Shown piece by piece: positions 23,566-31,470 of a stretch of DNA of 33,862 bases. The stretch lies in contig JAECRA010000048.1 in assembly GCA_015999985.1 (NCBI GenBank), positions 1-33,862 on the forward strand. The letters run 5' to 3'. Numbering within the stretch: position 1 is the first letter of the stretch; every line of letters starts with the position of its first letter. This DNA comes from Comamonadaceae bacterium (GTDB taxonomy: Bacteria > Pseudomonadota > Gammaproteobacteria > Burkholderiales > Burkholderiaceae_C). Below the pieces are notes generated by a model, which was not told the origin of the DNA, did no database searches, and worked only from the letters and a program-made list of their open reading frames with translations. A program made the translations under genes and the position numbers.

Positions 23566-24612
23566 TTACTTGAATGCGACGGCTTTACCGGAAGCATCCT
23601 TGATTTCGCCCCAGGCGCGCTGGCGAATCAGGTCCTTCACGCTGGCAGGCATTGGTACGTAGTCCAGGTCGTTGGCAGTCTTGTCAGCCTGGGTGTAGGC
23701 CCAGTCAAAGAATTTCAGCACTTCGGCGGCCTGCGCAGGCTTGTCCTGCGCCTTGTGCATCATGATGTAGGTAGCAGTCGTGATAGGCCAGGAAGCGTCG
23801 CCTGGCTTATTGTTCAGGATCTGGTTGAACGACTTGGCCCAATCAGCGCCCGCGGCGGCGGCCTTGAAAGCTGAGTCATCAGGGCTGACAAACTTGCCCG
23901 CAGCATTTTTCATGTGCAGGTAAGTCATCTTGTTTTGCTTGACGTACGCGTACTCCACGTAGCCGATGGAGTTAGGTAGACGGCCCACGAAAGCAGCAAC
24001 GCCTTCATTACCTTTGCCACCCGCGCCGGTGGGCCAGTTCACCGCAGTGCCTTCGCCAACCTTGCTCTTCCACTCAGCGTTGACCTGGCTCAGGTAGTTG
24101 GTGAAAGCAAAGGTAGTGCCGGAACCGTCCGCACGGCGCACCGGAGCGATGGCGGCATCAGGCAATTTGACGCCGGGGTTCAGCGCCACGATGGCGGGAT
24201 CGTTCCACTTGGTGATTTTACCCAGATAAATATCGCCCAGCACTTGGCCGTCGATCTTCATCTCGCCGGGCTTGATGCCAACAATGTTGACCACAGGAAT
24301 TACGCCACCGACCACGGTAGGGAACTGCACCAGGCCTTTTTTGTTCAGCTCTTCATCCGACAGAGGTGCATCGGAGGCTCCAAAATCAACAGTCTTGGCT
24401 TCAATCTGGCGCATACCAGCACTGGAGCCCACCGATTGGTAGTTCACGCGAACGTTCGTTGCCTTGTTGTAATCGGCAGCCCATTTGGAATACAGAGGGG
24501 CGGGGAAGCTCGCGCCGGCACCGGTGACGCCCTGAGCGAAAGCGGTAGCCGACAGGCCAAACATGGCCAGGCCAGCCAAGCTGCTAAGAACGAAAGTGCG
24601 AGAGTTGGTCAT
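23566..24612 (-). CDS. pstS: Periplasmic phosphate-binding protein PstS
   Basis: The 348-residue precursor starts with a Sec signal peptide (MTNSRTFVLSSLAGLAMFGL, then SATAFA, cleavage before QGVTGAGAS). The mature protein has the PstS phosphate-site motifs GAGASFPAPLYSKW, YQSVGSSAGMRQI (Ser/Gly loop), DFGASDAPLS and RADGSGTTFAFTNYL. It captures inorganic phosphate for PstCAB. The start at 24612 is set by the signal peptide, with AAGG upstream; the frame open to 25038 runs over the promoter and a repeat and is not coding. First gene of the operon, under a Pho box. Confidence 0.96.
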   Translation of the reverse strand: MTNSRTFVLSSLAGLAMFGLSATAFAQGVTGAGASFPAPLYSKWAADYNKATNVRVNYQSVGSSAGMRQIEAKTVDFGASDAPLSDEELNKKGLVQFPTVVGGVIPVVNIVGIKPGEMKIDGQVLGDIYLGKITKWNDPAIVALNPGVKLPDAAIAPVRRADGSGTTFAFTNYLSQVNAEWKSKVGEGTAVNWPTGAGGKGNEGVAAFVGRLPNSIGYVEYAYVKQNKMTYLHMKNAAGKFVSPDDSAFKAAAAGADWAKSFNQILNNKPGDASWPITTATYIMMHKAQDKPAQAAEVLKFFDWAYTQADKTANDLDYVPMPASVKDLIRQRAWGEIKDASGKAVAFK

Positions 24613-24662
24613 GAAATCGAACCTTTGTGGTTGGGGAATGAAACGGACTGTACGACCGTTGT

Positions 24663-24680
24663 GTGACATAACCGTGACAT
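24663..24680 (-). promoter_or_regulatory. Pho box upstream of pstS
   Basis: On the minus strand the hexamer TGTCAC occurs twice (24679-24674 and 24668-24663) with an 11-bp repeat period, each preceded by TA, close to the Pho-box pattern CTGTCAT-N4-CTGTCAT. It lies 51-68 bp before the pstS start. Further TGTCAT-like motifs, including a GTCATATGAC palindrome at 24749-24758 and an ATGAC/GTCAT inverted pair (24732-24736, 24749-24753), lie toward ppx and could serve the divergent gene. PhoB binding is inferred. Confidence 0.75.
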
Positions 24681-24822
24681 ACACAATTTCAAAAAGATCG
24701 GCGTACGCCCTTGCATGAGTGAAGGCATACCATGACGTTTGCAACGCTGTCATATGACGATTAGTGCTCATAAATGCGTGGGCACACGCCATCTCTGACG
24801 ACGCATAAAAAGATATGAAACA

Positions 24823-24874
24823 CTGAAAAGGTGCGAACAAATCCCTGACGCCGGATTCATTCACTCCTTCTGAG
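24823..24874. repeat. Short inverted-repeat element (compact copy of the 31048-31206 palindrome ends)
   Basis: Arms AAGGTGCGAACAAATCC (24828-24844) and GGATTCATTCACTCCTT (24853-24869) are inverted with several mismatches around an 8-nt centre. Both arms closely match the outer arms of the 159-bp element at 31048-31206, as if the interior had been lost. It sits between the Pho box and the ppx start codon. Confidence 0.7.
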
Positions 24875-24910
24875 CGAGTACTATGCTGGGCGCCCAACTC
24901 TCCTCGGATC

Positions 24911-26419
24911 ATGCAAACTGGTACTCGTCTCGCCGCCGTAGATCTCGGCTCAAACAGCTTTCGCCTCGAAATCGCCCGCCTGGAGCTGGGCCAGATCCAG
25001 CCTATGGAGTACCACAAGGAAACGGTACGCCAGGGCAATGGCCTGGACGCGGATCGACGGCTCTCTCAAGAGGCCATGCAGCGGGGCTGGAATTGCTTGG
25101 CCCGCTTTGGCGAAAGGTTGGCCGGATTTGCTCCGGGGCAAGTTCGCGCGGTAGCCACGCAGACCTTGCGTGAAGCGCGCAATCGGGAAGAATTTCTCGT
25201 CGTGGCGCAACAGATTCTCGGCTTCCCCATCGACGTGATCTCTGGCCGCGAGGAAGCTCGCTTGATTTATCAAGGCGTGGCGCATTCGCTGCCTCAATCC
25301 AACGAAAAAAAACTGGTCATTGACATCGGCGGCCGCTCCACCGAGATGATCCTCGGCCAGGGCTACACTGCCGAGACCATGGAGTCTTACCGTATTGGCA
25401 GCGTCGCCTGGTCCATGCGTTACTTCGCCGACGGAGCGCTTTCGGCGCGCTCGTTCGAGATTGCAGAAATCGCTGCCAAGGCGGTGTTAGATGATGCCCT
25501 CACCGCTTACTCTCGCGAGCATTGGGAAGCCGCCTACGGATCGTCAGGGACGATAGGTGCGGTGGCCGACGTGCTTCAAATAGCTGGCCGGAGTACCGTG
25601 GAGGGGGTCATTACGCTTGATGGACTGGATTGGCTGCGAGACAGGCTCATCAAGGCCGGGCGCGTGGAGGCCCTTCGCATTGAGGGGATCAAGGAAGAGC
25701 GAAAGCCCGTCATTGCCGGCGGTCTGGCAGTTCTGAGAGCCATCTTCGAGCTGCTCAAGATCGAGTCCATGCAGCACGCTCATGGCGCCTTGCGGCACGG
25801 CGCTCTGTACGACCTTCTGGACAGAGAGGACAAGCAGACGGACGTGCGCTCTTCCTCCATTGAACGACTGGCCGCAAAATTCAGCGCCGATCAAGCGCAG
25901 GCCGTGCGCGTAGGCCGTGCAGCGGTCCATCTACTGGAGCAGTTACTGCCGCGTATGAAAAAGGCTGAACGCCTTACTTGCGAGAGGAGCCTTGAGTGGG
26001 CAGCACGATTGCACGAGATAGGTTCGCGCATCTCTCATACCGACTACCACAAGCACAGTGCCTACATTCTGGACAATGCCGACGTTCCGGGATTTTCAAT
26101 GCACGAAATGCATAACCTGAGCCAATTGGTGCTTGGCCACCGCGGAAAACTGCGCAAGCTCGAAGAACGTTTTGGCGACGAGCTTTTCATGCGGCAGTTG
26201 TTGGCGCTCCGCTTGGCTGTCATCTTCTGTCATGCCCGTCAGGACCCGGACATCCAGGATATTGGCATCTTGGCCGATACCGGACCAGCCCCTGCTTTTA
26301 CGCTCTCATTCCGTTCGGGTTGGGCCGACGCGTGGCCTCAATCTGCCCATCTGCTGCGTGAAGAAGTCCTGGCGTGGCAGAAAACACCCTGGGGCCTGAG
26401 TCTTAAAAGCCAGGACTGA
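24911..26419 (+). CDS. ppx: Exopolyphosphatase (Ppx/GppA family)
   Basis: The 502-residue enzyme removes terminal phosphates from polyphosphate, or converts pppGpp to ppGpp in GppA relatives. Visible features are the ASKHA phosphate loops AAVDLGSNSFRLEIAR (8-23) and LVIDIGGRSTEMILGQG (about 135-151), the ATQTLREARN segment, GSSGTIGAVADVL, and a C-terminal HD-like helical domain (LEWAARLHEIGSRISHTDYHKHSAYIL). Length and the C-terminal domain fit Ppx. It is divergent from pstS across a Pho-box region, tying polyphosphate use to phosphate starvation. The start ATG is the first before the conserved block, without a strong ribosome site. Confidence 0.92.
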   Translation: MQTGTRLAAVDLGSNSFRLEIARLELGQIQPMEYHKETVRQGNGLDADRRLSQEAMQRGWNCLARFGERLAGFAPGQVRAVATQTLREARNREEFLVVAQQILGFPIDVISGREEARLIYQGVAHSLPQSNEKKLVIDIGGRSTEMILGQGYTAETMESYRIGSVAWSMRYFADGALSARSFEIAEIAAKAVLDDALTAYSREHWEAAYGSSGTIGAVADVLQIAGRSTVEGVITLDGLDWLRDRLIKAGRVEALRIEGIKEERKPVIAGGLAVLRAIFELLKIESMQHAHGALRHGALYDLLDREDKQTDVRSSSIERLAAKFSADQAQAVRVGRAAVHLLEQLLPRMKKAERLTCERSLEWAARLHEIGSRISHTDYHKHSAYILDNADVPGFSMHEMHNLSQLVLGHRGKLRKLEERFGDELFMRQLLALRLAVIFCHARQDPDIQDIGILADTGPAPAFTLSFRSGWADAWPQSAHLLREEVLAWQKTPWGLSLKSQD

Positions 26420-26470
26420 GAGGGGGCGCCAGTCAACGGCCCCTAGCTGCAACGCACTGGGCTTGCCGGC

Positions 26471-27217
26471 TCAGCGAGTGAGGTAAAGCTCATTCAAGCG
26501 GGCGCGCTCCTTGGTTCCCACGCCGAGTTCGTCGGACAGATACGCGTCTACACCTCCGTAATCAGCGTCGACAGCTTGCAGGGCTGCGTCCAGAAAGGCT
26601 TCTTGCACACGCCACAGGACATTTAGCACCTCTTGAGGCGTTTTGCTGGTGTTGATCGTGGGCATGCGATAAAGATCGTTGGTGAGCAGATAATCTTGCA
26701 TCACGACGTCACGCGGCACTCCGAGCGCCAGCAGGATAAGTGCCGCGGCAAAGCCAGTACGGTCCTTGCCTGCGGTGCAGTGAAACACCAGAGGCTGATC
26801 GTTTTGCAGCAGATGCTCAAACAGGCTGCCAAATCTCGCCGCGTTATCGTGCACAAAGGCCAGATAGGTTTGCTGCATGAGTTCTACCGTCTCGGCAGGC
26901 GTGATCTCGTGCCCGGCATCTATCAGGTCTTTCATTCGCTGGACCACTGTGGGTTCAATGGGAAGCGAATGTTGCGCCATGCCAGACCAGTTGTAGGGCA
27001 CGGCGGCACGCTCTCCAGCCCCGCGGAAATCGAAGGCCCGGACCACACCCAGTGCCGCAAGCGCTTGTTCGTCTTGCGGCGTGAGTGACGCGAGATGATC
27101 GGAACGAAAAAGGCGTCGCCACTTGACCTCCCGGCCATCGGTTGCCGCATAACCACCAAGATCACGGAAATTACTGGCACCAGAGAGTTTCAACGAGCGA
27201 TCAGGGTGTTGGAGCAT
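26471..27217 (-). CDS. Tyrosine-protein phosphatase (Tyr_phosphatase_3 family)
   Basis: The 248-residue protein has the N-terminal block SGASNFRDLGGYAATDGREVKWRRLFRSDHLASLT typical of the bacterial tyrosine/phosphoinositide phosphatase family. The active site is HCTAGKDRTG (C-x5-R, nucleophile Cys147, Arg153). It lacks a signal peptide and is probably cytosolic. Members dephosphorylate phosphotyrosine or phosphoinositides; the substrate here is unknown. It is convergent with ppx (51 bp apart) and divergent from the AI-2E-like gene with a 243-bp gap in which no clear element was seen. Confidence 0.88.
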   Translation of the reverse strand: MLQHPDRSLKLSGASNFRDLGGYAATDGREVKWRRLFRSDHLASLTPQDEQALAALGVVRAFDFRGAGERAAVPYNWSGMAQHSLPIEPTVVQRMKDLIDAGHEITPAETVELMQQTYLAFVHDNAARFGSLFEHLLQNDQPLVFHCTAGKDRTGFAAALILLALGVPRDVVMQDYLLTNDLYRMPTINTSKTPQEVLNVLWRVQEAFLDAALQAVDADYGGVDAYLSDELGVGTKERARLNELYLTR

Positions 27218-27460
27218 GGCGGTAGGAGGTAAATTGGTTCAACTGTGCATTCTCGCCGACAGGCCATGACAGAGCCACGGCTAGAGCGCGCAAAGGGCGC
27301 TACAACTGCAGGATGCGACGCACTCAGTAGCTCGAACGCTTGGGAAGCTGGTGGCGAAACGAGGTACCGATAAAACGCAACCTGGCTTCAGGCGCTTGTC
27401 CTACAGTGTAGAAGTAGCCACACTGCTGACAATTCATGCTTATTAAACGGAGTGCGCCTT

Positions 27461-29917
27461 ATGGCGGCTGACATGCGGGGAGCAAAAGAAGAGCCGATTG
27501 AGCCGGAAGGTGCAGCGATCGGCCGTCAAGACCAGAGCCTGGACCCCCCGGCTTGGCGGGACGCGCATTGGAATGAAACACCAACTGCTGAGCAAGCTTT
27601 GGCAAGCCGTGAATTGCAGTACGCGCCCACGTCGCGTACGCCCGTCATGAACTCGCTGGTCAGCATGGCCGTGATCACGGCGGCGCTGTATTTTGGCCGC
27701 GATCTTCTGGTGCCTCTGGCGTTCGCCATTCTCATCAGCTTTGTATTGGACCCTCTGGTCACTTGGCTAAAACGTGTAGGTGTTCCACGCGCAGCTGCAG
27801 TGACTTTGGTGGTAGCAGCCACGCTGGGACTGATTGCGGCGACAGCGTTTTTCGCCGCCACGCAGCTCCGCCAGATCGGCAACAACCTGCCGACTTACGA
27901 GACTAACATCACCAAGAAGCTCAGAGATTTTGGCCGAGACTTGCGCAAGCCGGGGATACTGGATCAGTACTCACGTGTTTTCGGGAAAGTAGAGAAGGAA
28001 ATCGGCGCGGTGCAGGCGTCACCCGGTCCCCGGGTAGCGCCCCCCACGCAGGTGGAGCTGGTCACCGTGGGTAAGCCGATGGCCAGGCTGATGGGTTGGG
28101 TGGAAACCTTTGTCCCCACCATCGCATCTGCGGGCATTGTGATCGTCTTTGTTTTTTTGATACTGCTCGACCGCGGCGACTTGCGAGACCGATTGCTCAG
28201 GCTCATGGGCGGCAATCTGCACCGGGCCACAGATGCCCTCTCAGAAATCGGCGAACGCGTCAGCAAGTATCTGACCATGCAGCTCATCGTCAATGCAACC
28301 TACGGGGTGCCAATGACCATAGGCCTGCTTATCATTGGCGTGCCCGGTGCGCTGGTCTGGGGGCTGCTGGCGGCCCTTCTACGGTTCGTGCCTTATGCGG
28401 GCCCGCTAATTTCTGCCGTGTTTCCCCTGACGCTGGCTTTCGCGATAGACCCCGGCTGGAACATGGTGTTGTGGACACTTGCACTGATTCTGGTTCTGGA
28501 GCTCATCAGCAACAACATCATCGAACCTTGGCTCTACGGCTCCAGCACCGGGCTTTCAACACTCTCGCTCATTCTCGCCGCTCTTTTCTGGACAGCGTTG
28601 TGGGGACCCATGGGTCTGATCCTTTCAACGCCCATCACGGTGACGCTGCTTGTGGCTGGCCGATACCTTCCGGCTCTGAATTTTCTTGAGGTCCTGCTCG
28701 GCAGCGCGCGGGCGCTGGACGAGCCCACCCGGCTCCATCAGCGCTTGTTGGCTGGCGATACCGAAGACGCGGTAGAGCTCGCCTTGGACCACGCCGAAAA
28801 GACTTCCCCTGAGGATTTCTATACGCAGGTGGGTCTAGGCACGCTGCAACTGGCGACCAATGCCCATGGCACGGTCGCCACCGCCGAGCATCGCCATCGG
28901 GTGGTATCGGGCATGGAGGAGGTCATAGAAGAATTGCGAGAACAGTATCCTCCGGAGCCGGGCCAGCCCGTGAAGGTCGCGTGTATAGGCGGGCGGTGGG
29001 CGGTGGACGCTCTGGCGGCTGAAATGGCAGCGCATGTGCTGGCCCTCAAAGGCTATGGAAGCCGGGTGCTTCAAGTCGGTAACGTCTCGGCAGAGCACTT
29101 CGCCCAGCTTGACCTTGAGGGTATCAGTGTCGTGTGCCTGTGCTACTTCTCACCCTCCCCCACCACACATGCACGGTTCTTCGTACGGCGGCTCAAGCGA
29201 CGGTGGCCACACACACAAATCATTCTGGCAGCATGGAACCACCTGCCCGACCCGAGAGAGCCCAACCCCGTGAAGCAGATAGGCGCCGACGCGCTGGTGA
29301 CTTCTTTGGATGAATTAGTGGTGCAAGCCGGGTCCCTGCTGGATCACACTGAACCTTACGTGCCAGCACCACTACCTGAGAAGGAGCAGGAGCGATTGCA
29401 AGCCCTGCATGCGAGCGGATTGTTGCAGGAGGGCATGCGCGCTCGCCTGGACACCTATGCACGCCACGCCGCAGAAGCTTTTGACTGCACCATCGCTCAG
29501 GTTTCGTTGGTCGACGAGCAGTGGCAGTTGGTGCACGGCTATGCCGGCTCTGATGGACCGCTCATAGGGGTATCGCCAGAGCGGGCAGCGCCACGCGATC
29601 AAGCCCTGTGTTCGCACGTTGTCGCGCTGGGTCAGACCCTCGTGGTGCCAGACGTGCAGCGGGATGCGCGCTTTGCGGGCAATCAGTTGTTGCGTGAACG
29701 CGGCATTCGCTTCTACGCGGGCGCACCGCTGCGTGATGCGGACGGCATGATTCTGGGCACGCTGTGTTTGCTCGACACGAAGCCCCGTGCGCTCACCCCC
29801 AGAGACATCTTGCTACTCGAATCCATGGCGGCTGAGTTGATGGCCATCATCAAGCGAAGCGAGGCCGCAGTGGAACAGGCCCCTCCAGACATGGGCCTTG
29901 CGCCTGGAGCGGCCTGA
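27461..29917 (+). CDS. AI-2E-type permease fused to a Rossmann-like domain and a GAF domain
   Basis: The 818-residue protein has three parts. Residues about 60-415 form an AI-2E family (PerM-like) membrane domain with roughly eight hydrophobic segments, GVPGALVWGLLAALLRFVPYAGPLI near 293-317 and NNIIEPWLYG near 351. Residues about 500-630 form an alpha/beta domain (VKVACIGG, then GYGSRVLQVGNVSAEHF, VVCLCYFSP, IILAAW, IGADALVTSLDEL) that resembles a cobalamin-binding Rossmann fold but lacks the DxHxxG cobalamin motif. Residues about 640-800 form a GAF domain ending RGIRFYAGAPLRDADGMILGTLCLLD. Start: ATG 27461 with GGAG 8 bases upstream; a GTG three codons earlier is possible. Typical AI-2E proteins stop near 350-400 residues, so the sensory tail is unusual. 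Cargo and ligand are unknown. Confidence 0.85.
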   Translation: MAADMRGAKEEPIEPEGAAIGRQDQSLDPPAWRDAHWNETPTAEQALASRELQYAPTSRTPVMNSLVSMAVITAALYFGRDLLVPLAFAILISFVLDPLVTWLKRVGVPRAAAVTLVVAATLGLIAATAFFAATQLRQIGNNLPTYETNITKKLRDFGRDLRKPGILDQYSRVFGKVEKEIGAVQASPGPRVAPPTQVELVTVGKPMARLMGWVETFVPTIASAGIVIVFVFLILLDRGDLRDRLLRLMGGNLHRATDALSEIGERVSKYLTMQLIVNATYGVPMTIGLLIIGVPGALVWGLLAALLRFVPYAGPLISAVFPLTLAFAIDPGWNMVLWTLALILVLELISNNIIEPWLYGSSTGLSTLSLILAALFWTALWGPMGLILSTPITVTLLVAGRYLPALNFLEVLLGSARALDEPTRLHQRLLAGDTEDAVELALDHAEKTSPEDFYTQVGLGTLQLATNAHGTVATAEHRHRVVSGMEEVIEELREQYPPEPGQPVKVACIGGRWAVDALAAEMAAHVLALKGYGSRVLQVGNVSAEHFAQLDLEGISVVCLCYFSPSPTTHARFFVRRLKRRWPHTQIILAAWNHLPDPREPNPVKQIGADALVTSLDELVVQAGSLLDHTEPYVPAPLPEKEQERLQALHASGLLQEGMRARLDTYARHAAEAFDCTIAQVSLVDEQWQLVHGYAGSDGPLIGVSPERAAPRDQALCSHVVALGQTLVVPDVQRDARFAGNQLLRERGIRFYAGAPLRDADGMILGTLCLLDTKPRALTPRDILLLESMAAELMAIIKRSEAAVEQAPPDMGLAPGAA

Positions 29918-29925
29918 CGAACAGC

Positions 29926-30933
29926 TCAGGCCAGCGCTTCTGTATCGACTTCCTTGGCGCTCTGCTCGCTATAGCGGTTTCCAGAGACCGTGCGCTGATT
30001 GATCAAGTCGTTCAAGCGACCAAGCACATCCTTGGAGAGCACAATGTCCGCGGCGGCCATGTTCTCTAACAGGTGGGCTTCATTGGCAGTGCCCGGGATA
30101 GGAAGAATGTCCTGACCCTGGTGCAAAAGCCAGGCCAACGCCAATTGGGCAGGGGTGCATCCGACCTCTTCAGCAATTTTTCTGTAGGGTCCCAGCAGCG
30201 CCAGGTTCTTTGGATAGTTTTCAGCTGAGAATCGCGGCATGGCCCGGCGGATGTCCTTCTCCGGGAGCGCCGCGACGTCAGGCACCGCGTCACACAAAAA
30301 CCCGCGCGCCACCGGGCTGAACGCGACGAAGCTGACGCCCAGTTCGCGGCAAGCAGCTAATACCGCGATTTCCGGGTTTCGGGTCCAGAGGGAATACTCC
30401 GTCTGTACTGCAGTGATGGGGTGCTCTTTGTGGGCTTTGCGCAAGGTGGTTGCGGACACCTCTGACAAGCCTATGGTGCGTATCTTGCCCTCGCGTACCA
30501 GATCGCTCAAAGCGCCTACGCTCTCTTCAATCGGCACGCTCTTGTCCCAGCGGTGCAAGTAATAGAGATCAATGACGTCGGTCTTCAGGCGTTTGAGCGA
30601 ACCTTCGCAGGTCGCGCGCAGCGTTGCAGGACGCCCATCAATCACGCGCCCCTGTTTGACGCGGTTGCCATCTTCCTCGACGGTCATTCCGCATTTGCTG
30701 GCCAAGGTGAACTTCTGACGATCCGAACCAAGCACCTGGCCTACCAATGTCTCACTGACACCGAAACCATAGAGTGCCGCCGTGTCGAAATGGGTCACAC
30801 CCACATCGAGTGCGGTGCGCAAAAATCGCTCGGCCTGTTCCTTGGAAACAGGGTTCCCATAGGCATGGCAGATGTTCATGCAGCCTAGACCAATGGCGTT
30901 GACTGCAAAGGGGCCCAGTTGGCGTTGATGCAT
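29926..30933 (-). CDS. Aldo/keto reductase
   Basis: The 335-residue NADPH-dependent oxidoreductase has the TIM-barrel family motifs LGLGCMN..., THFDTAALYGFGVSETLVG (catalytic Asp and Tyr), KCGM (catalytic Lys), DLYYLHRWD (catalytic His), GLSEVSATTLRKA and VQTEYSLWTRNPE. The C-terminal IPGTANEAHLLENMAA cofactor loop fits the group with YakC-like aldehyde reductases. The start at 30933 (MHQRQLG) has AGGAG 8 bases upstream; 11 codons upstream to 30966 are open but unsupported. Its stop is 8 bp from the convergent permease stop. Substrate unknown. Confidence 0.88.
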   Translation of the reverse strand: MHQRQLGPFAVNAIGLGCMNICHAYGNPVSKEQAERFLRTALDVGVTHFDTAALYGFGVSETLVGQVLGSDRQKFTLASKCGMTVEEDGNRVKQGRVIDGRPATLRATCEGSLKRLKTDVIDLYYLHRWDKSVPIEESVGALSDLVREGKIRTIGLSEVSATTLRKAHKEHPITAVQTEYSLWTRNPEIAVLAACRELGVSFVAFSPVARGFLCDAVPDVAALPEKDIRRAMPRFSAENYPKNLALLGPYRKIAEEVGCTPAQLALAWLLHQGQDILPIPGTANEAHLLENMAAADIVLSKDVLGRLNDLINQRTVSGNRYSEQSAKEVDTEALA

Positions 30934-30975
30934 TCCTCTCGCTCCTAATTCAGTTGGGGTGTTCACCGCTTGAAA

Positions 30976-30993
30976 AACCCCCTTCCAGGGGTT
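30976..30993. repeat. AACCCC-N6-GGGGTT hairpin before the aldo/keto reductase gene
   Basis: AACCCC (30976-30981) and GGGGTT (30988-30993) form a perfect 6-bp dyad with a 6-nt loop, 43 bp upstream of the reductase start codon. It could be in its leader or promoter; no function is evident. Confidence 0.45.
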
Positions 30994-31047
30994 CCCTATT
31001 GACGCTTTCGTAACTCATGACAACCAACCTACCACCGTTCGGGCTGA

Positions 31048-31206
31048 GAAGGTGTGAACAAATCCCTCATGCCCGCCCTGCCCGCCAAAAACCACCCGCT
31101 CCGCGTAACAAATGCTCTCCGTAGCACGAGCTACGGCTGCGCTTTGCGCCTTGATCGGGCGGTTTTTGAAGGCCCTTTCGAGCACGCCGGATTCGTTCAC
31201 ACCTTC
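31048..31206. repeat. 159-bp concentric imperfect palindrome (MITE-like element)
   Basis: Outer arms GAAGGTGTGAACAAATCC (31048-31065) and GGATTCGTTCACACCTTC (31189-31206) match in 17 of 18 positions. Inner arms AAAAACCACCCG (31087-31098) and CGGGCGGTTTTT (31156-31167) match in 11 of 12. A perfect central hairpin CCGTAGC-ACGA-GCTACGG lies at 31119-31136. All three pairs share the same centre near 31127, so the whole is one long palindrome without a transposase gene. The outer arms recur at 24823-24874. Confidence 0.75.
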
Positions 31207-31247
31207 TGAGCTTGTCGAAGCCTTGCGCAACGCTTCGACAAGCTCAG
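31206..31247. repeat. Perfect 16-bp inverted repeat of the CTTCGACAAGCTCAG family
   Basis: CTGAGCTTGTCGAAGC (31206-31221) and GCTTCGACAAGCTCAG (31232-31247) are perfect inverted copies around a 10-nt spacer. The TTCGACAAGCTCAG core is a widely seen proteobacterial intergenic palindrome. A degenerate relative (CTGAGCTCGGTCGAAAGG...) follows at about 31310-31340. It directly abuts the 159-bp element, making a repeat cluster between the aldo/keto reductase and ligC-like genes. The rest of the 30934-31470 gap holds no gene. Confidence 0.75.
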
Positions 31248-31470
31248 CGCGAACGGATTGTTGTGCGTCAAGCTTTTACGGCAGCTATGGAGGCTTCAAC
31301 GAGCCGGTCCTGAGCTCGGTCGAAAGGTTCAGTCCGAACGGGTATTTGTCTTGATTTATGAAAGTATCAATAGATTAAACCCAACTGCTTCAGACCATGC
31401 CCGGCAGGGGCATTGCGAAGGAACTAAGCCCCGCTCAGGAAGTGCGCGCACCGACGGCCTCAAGGATGGT

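Noticed and set aside
24613..25038. Upstream extension of the pstS reading frame
   Set aside because: It would put about 140 residues before a clear signal peptide and run through the Pho box and a repeat element.
31015..31230. 71-codon minus-strand frame as a gene
   Set aside because: It consists of the MITE-like palindrome; the same translated motif (EGVNESGV) appears at the compact copy near 24850, showing it is repeat DNA, not protein.
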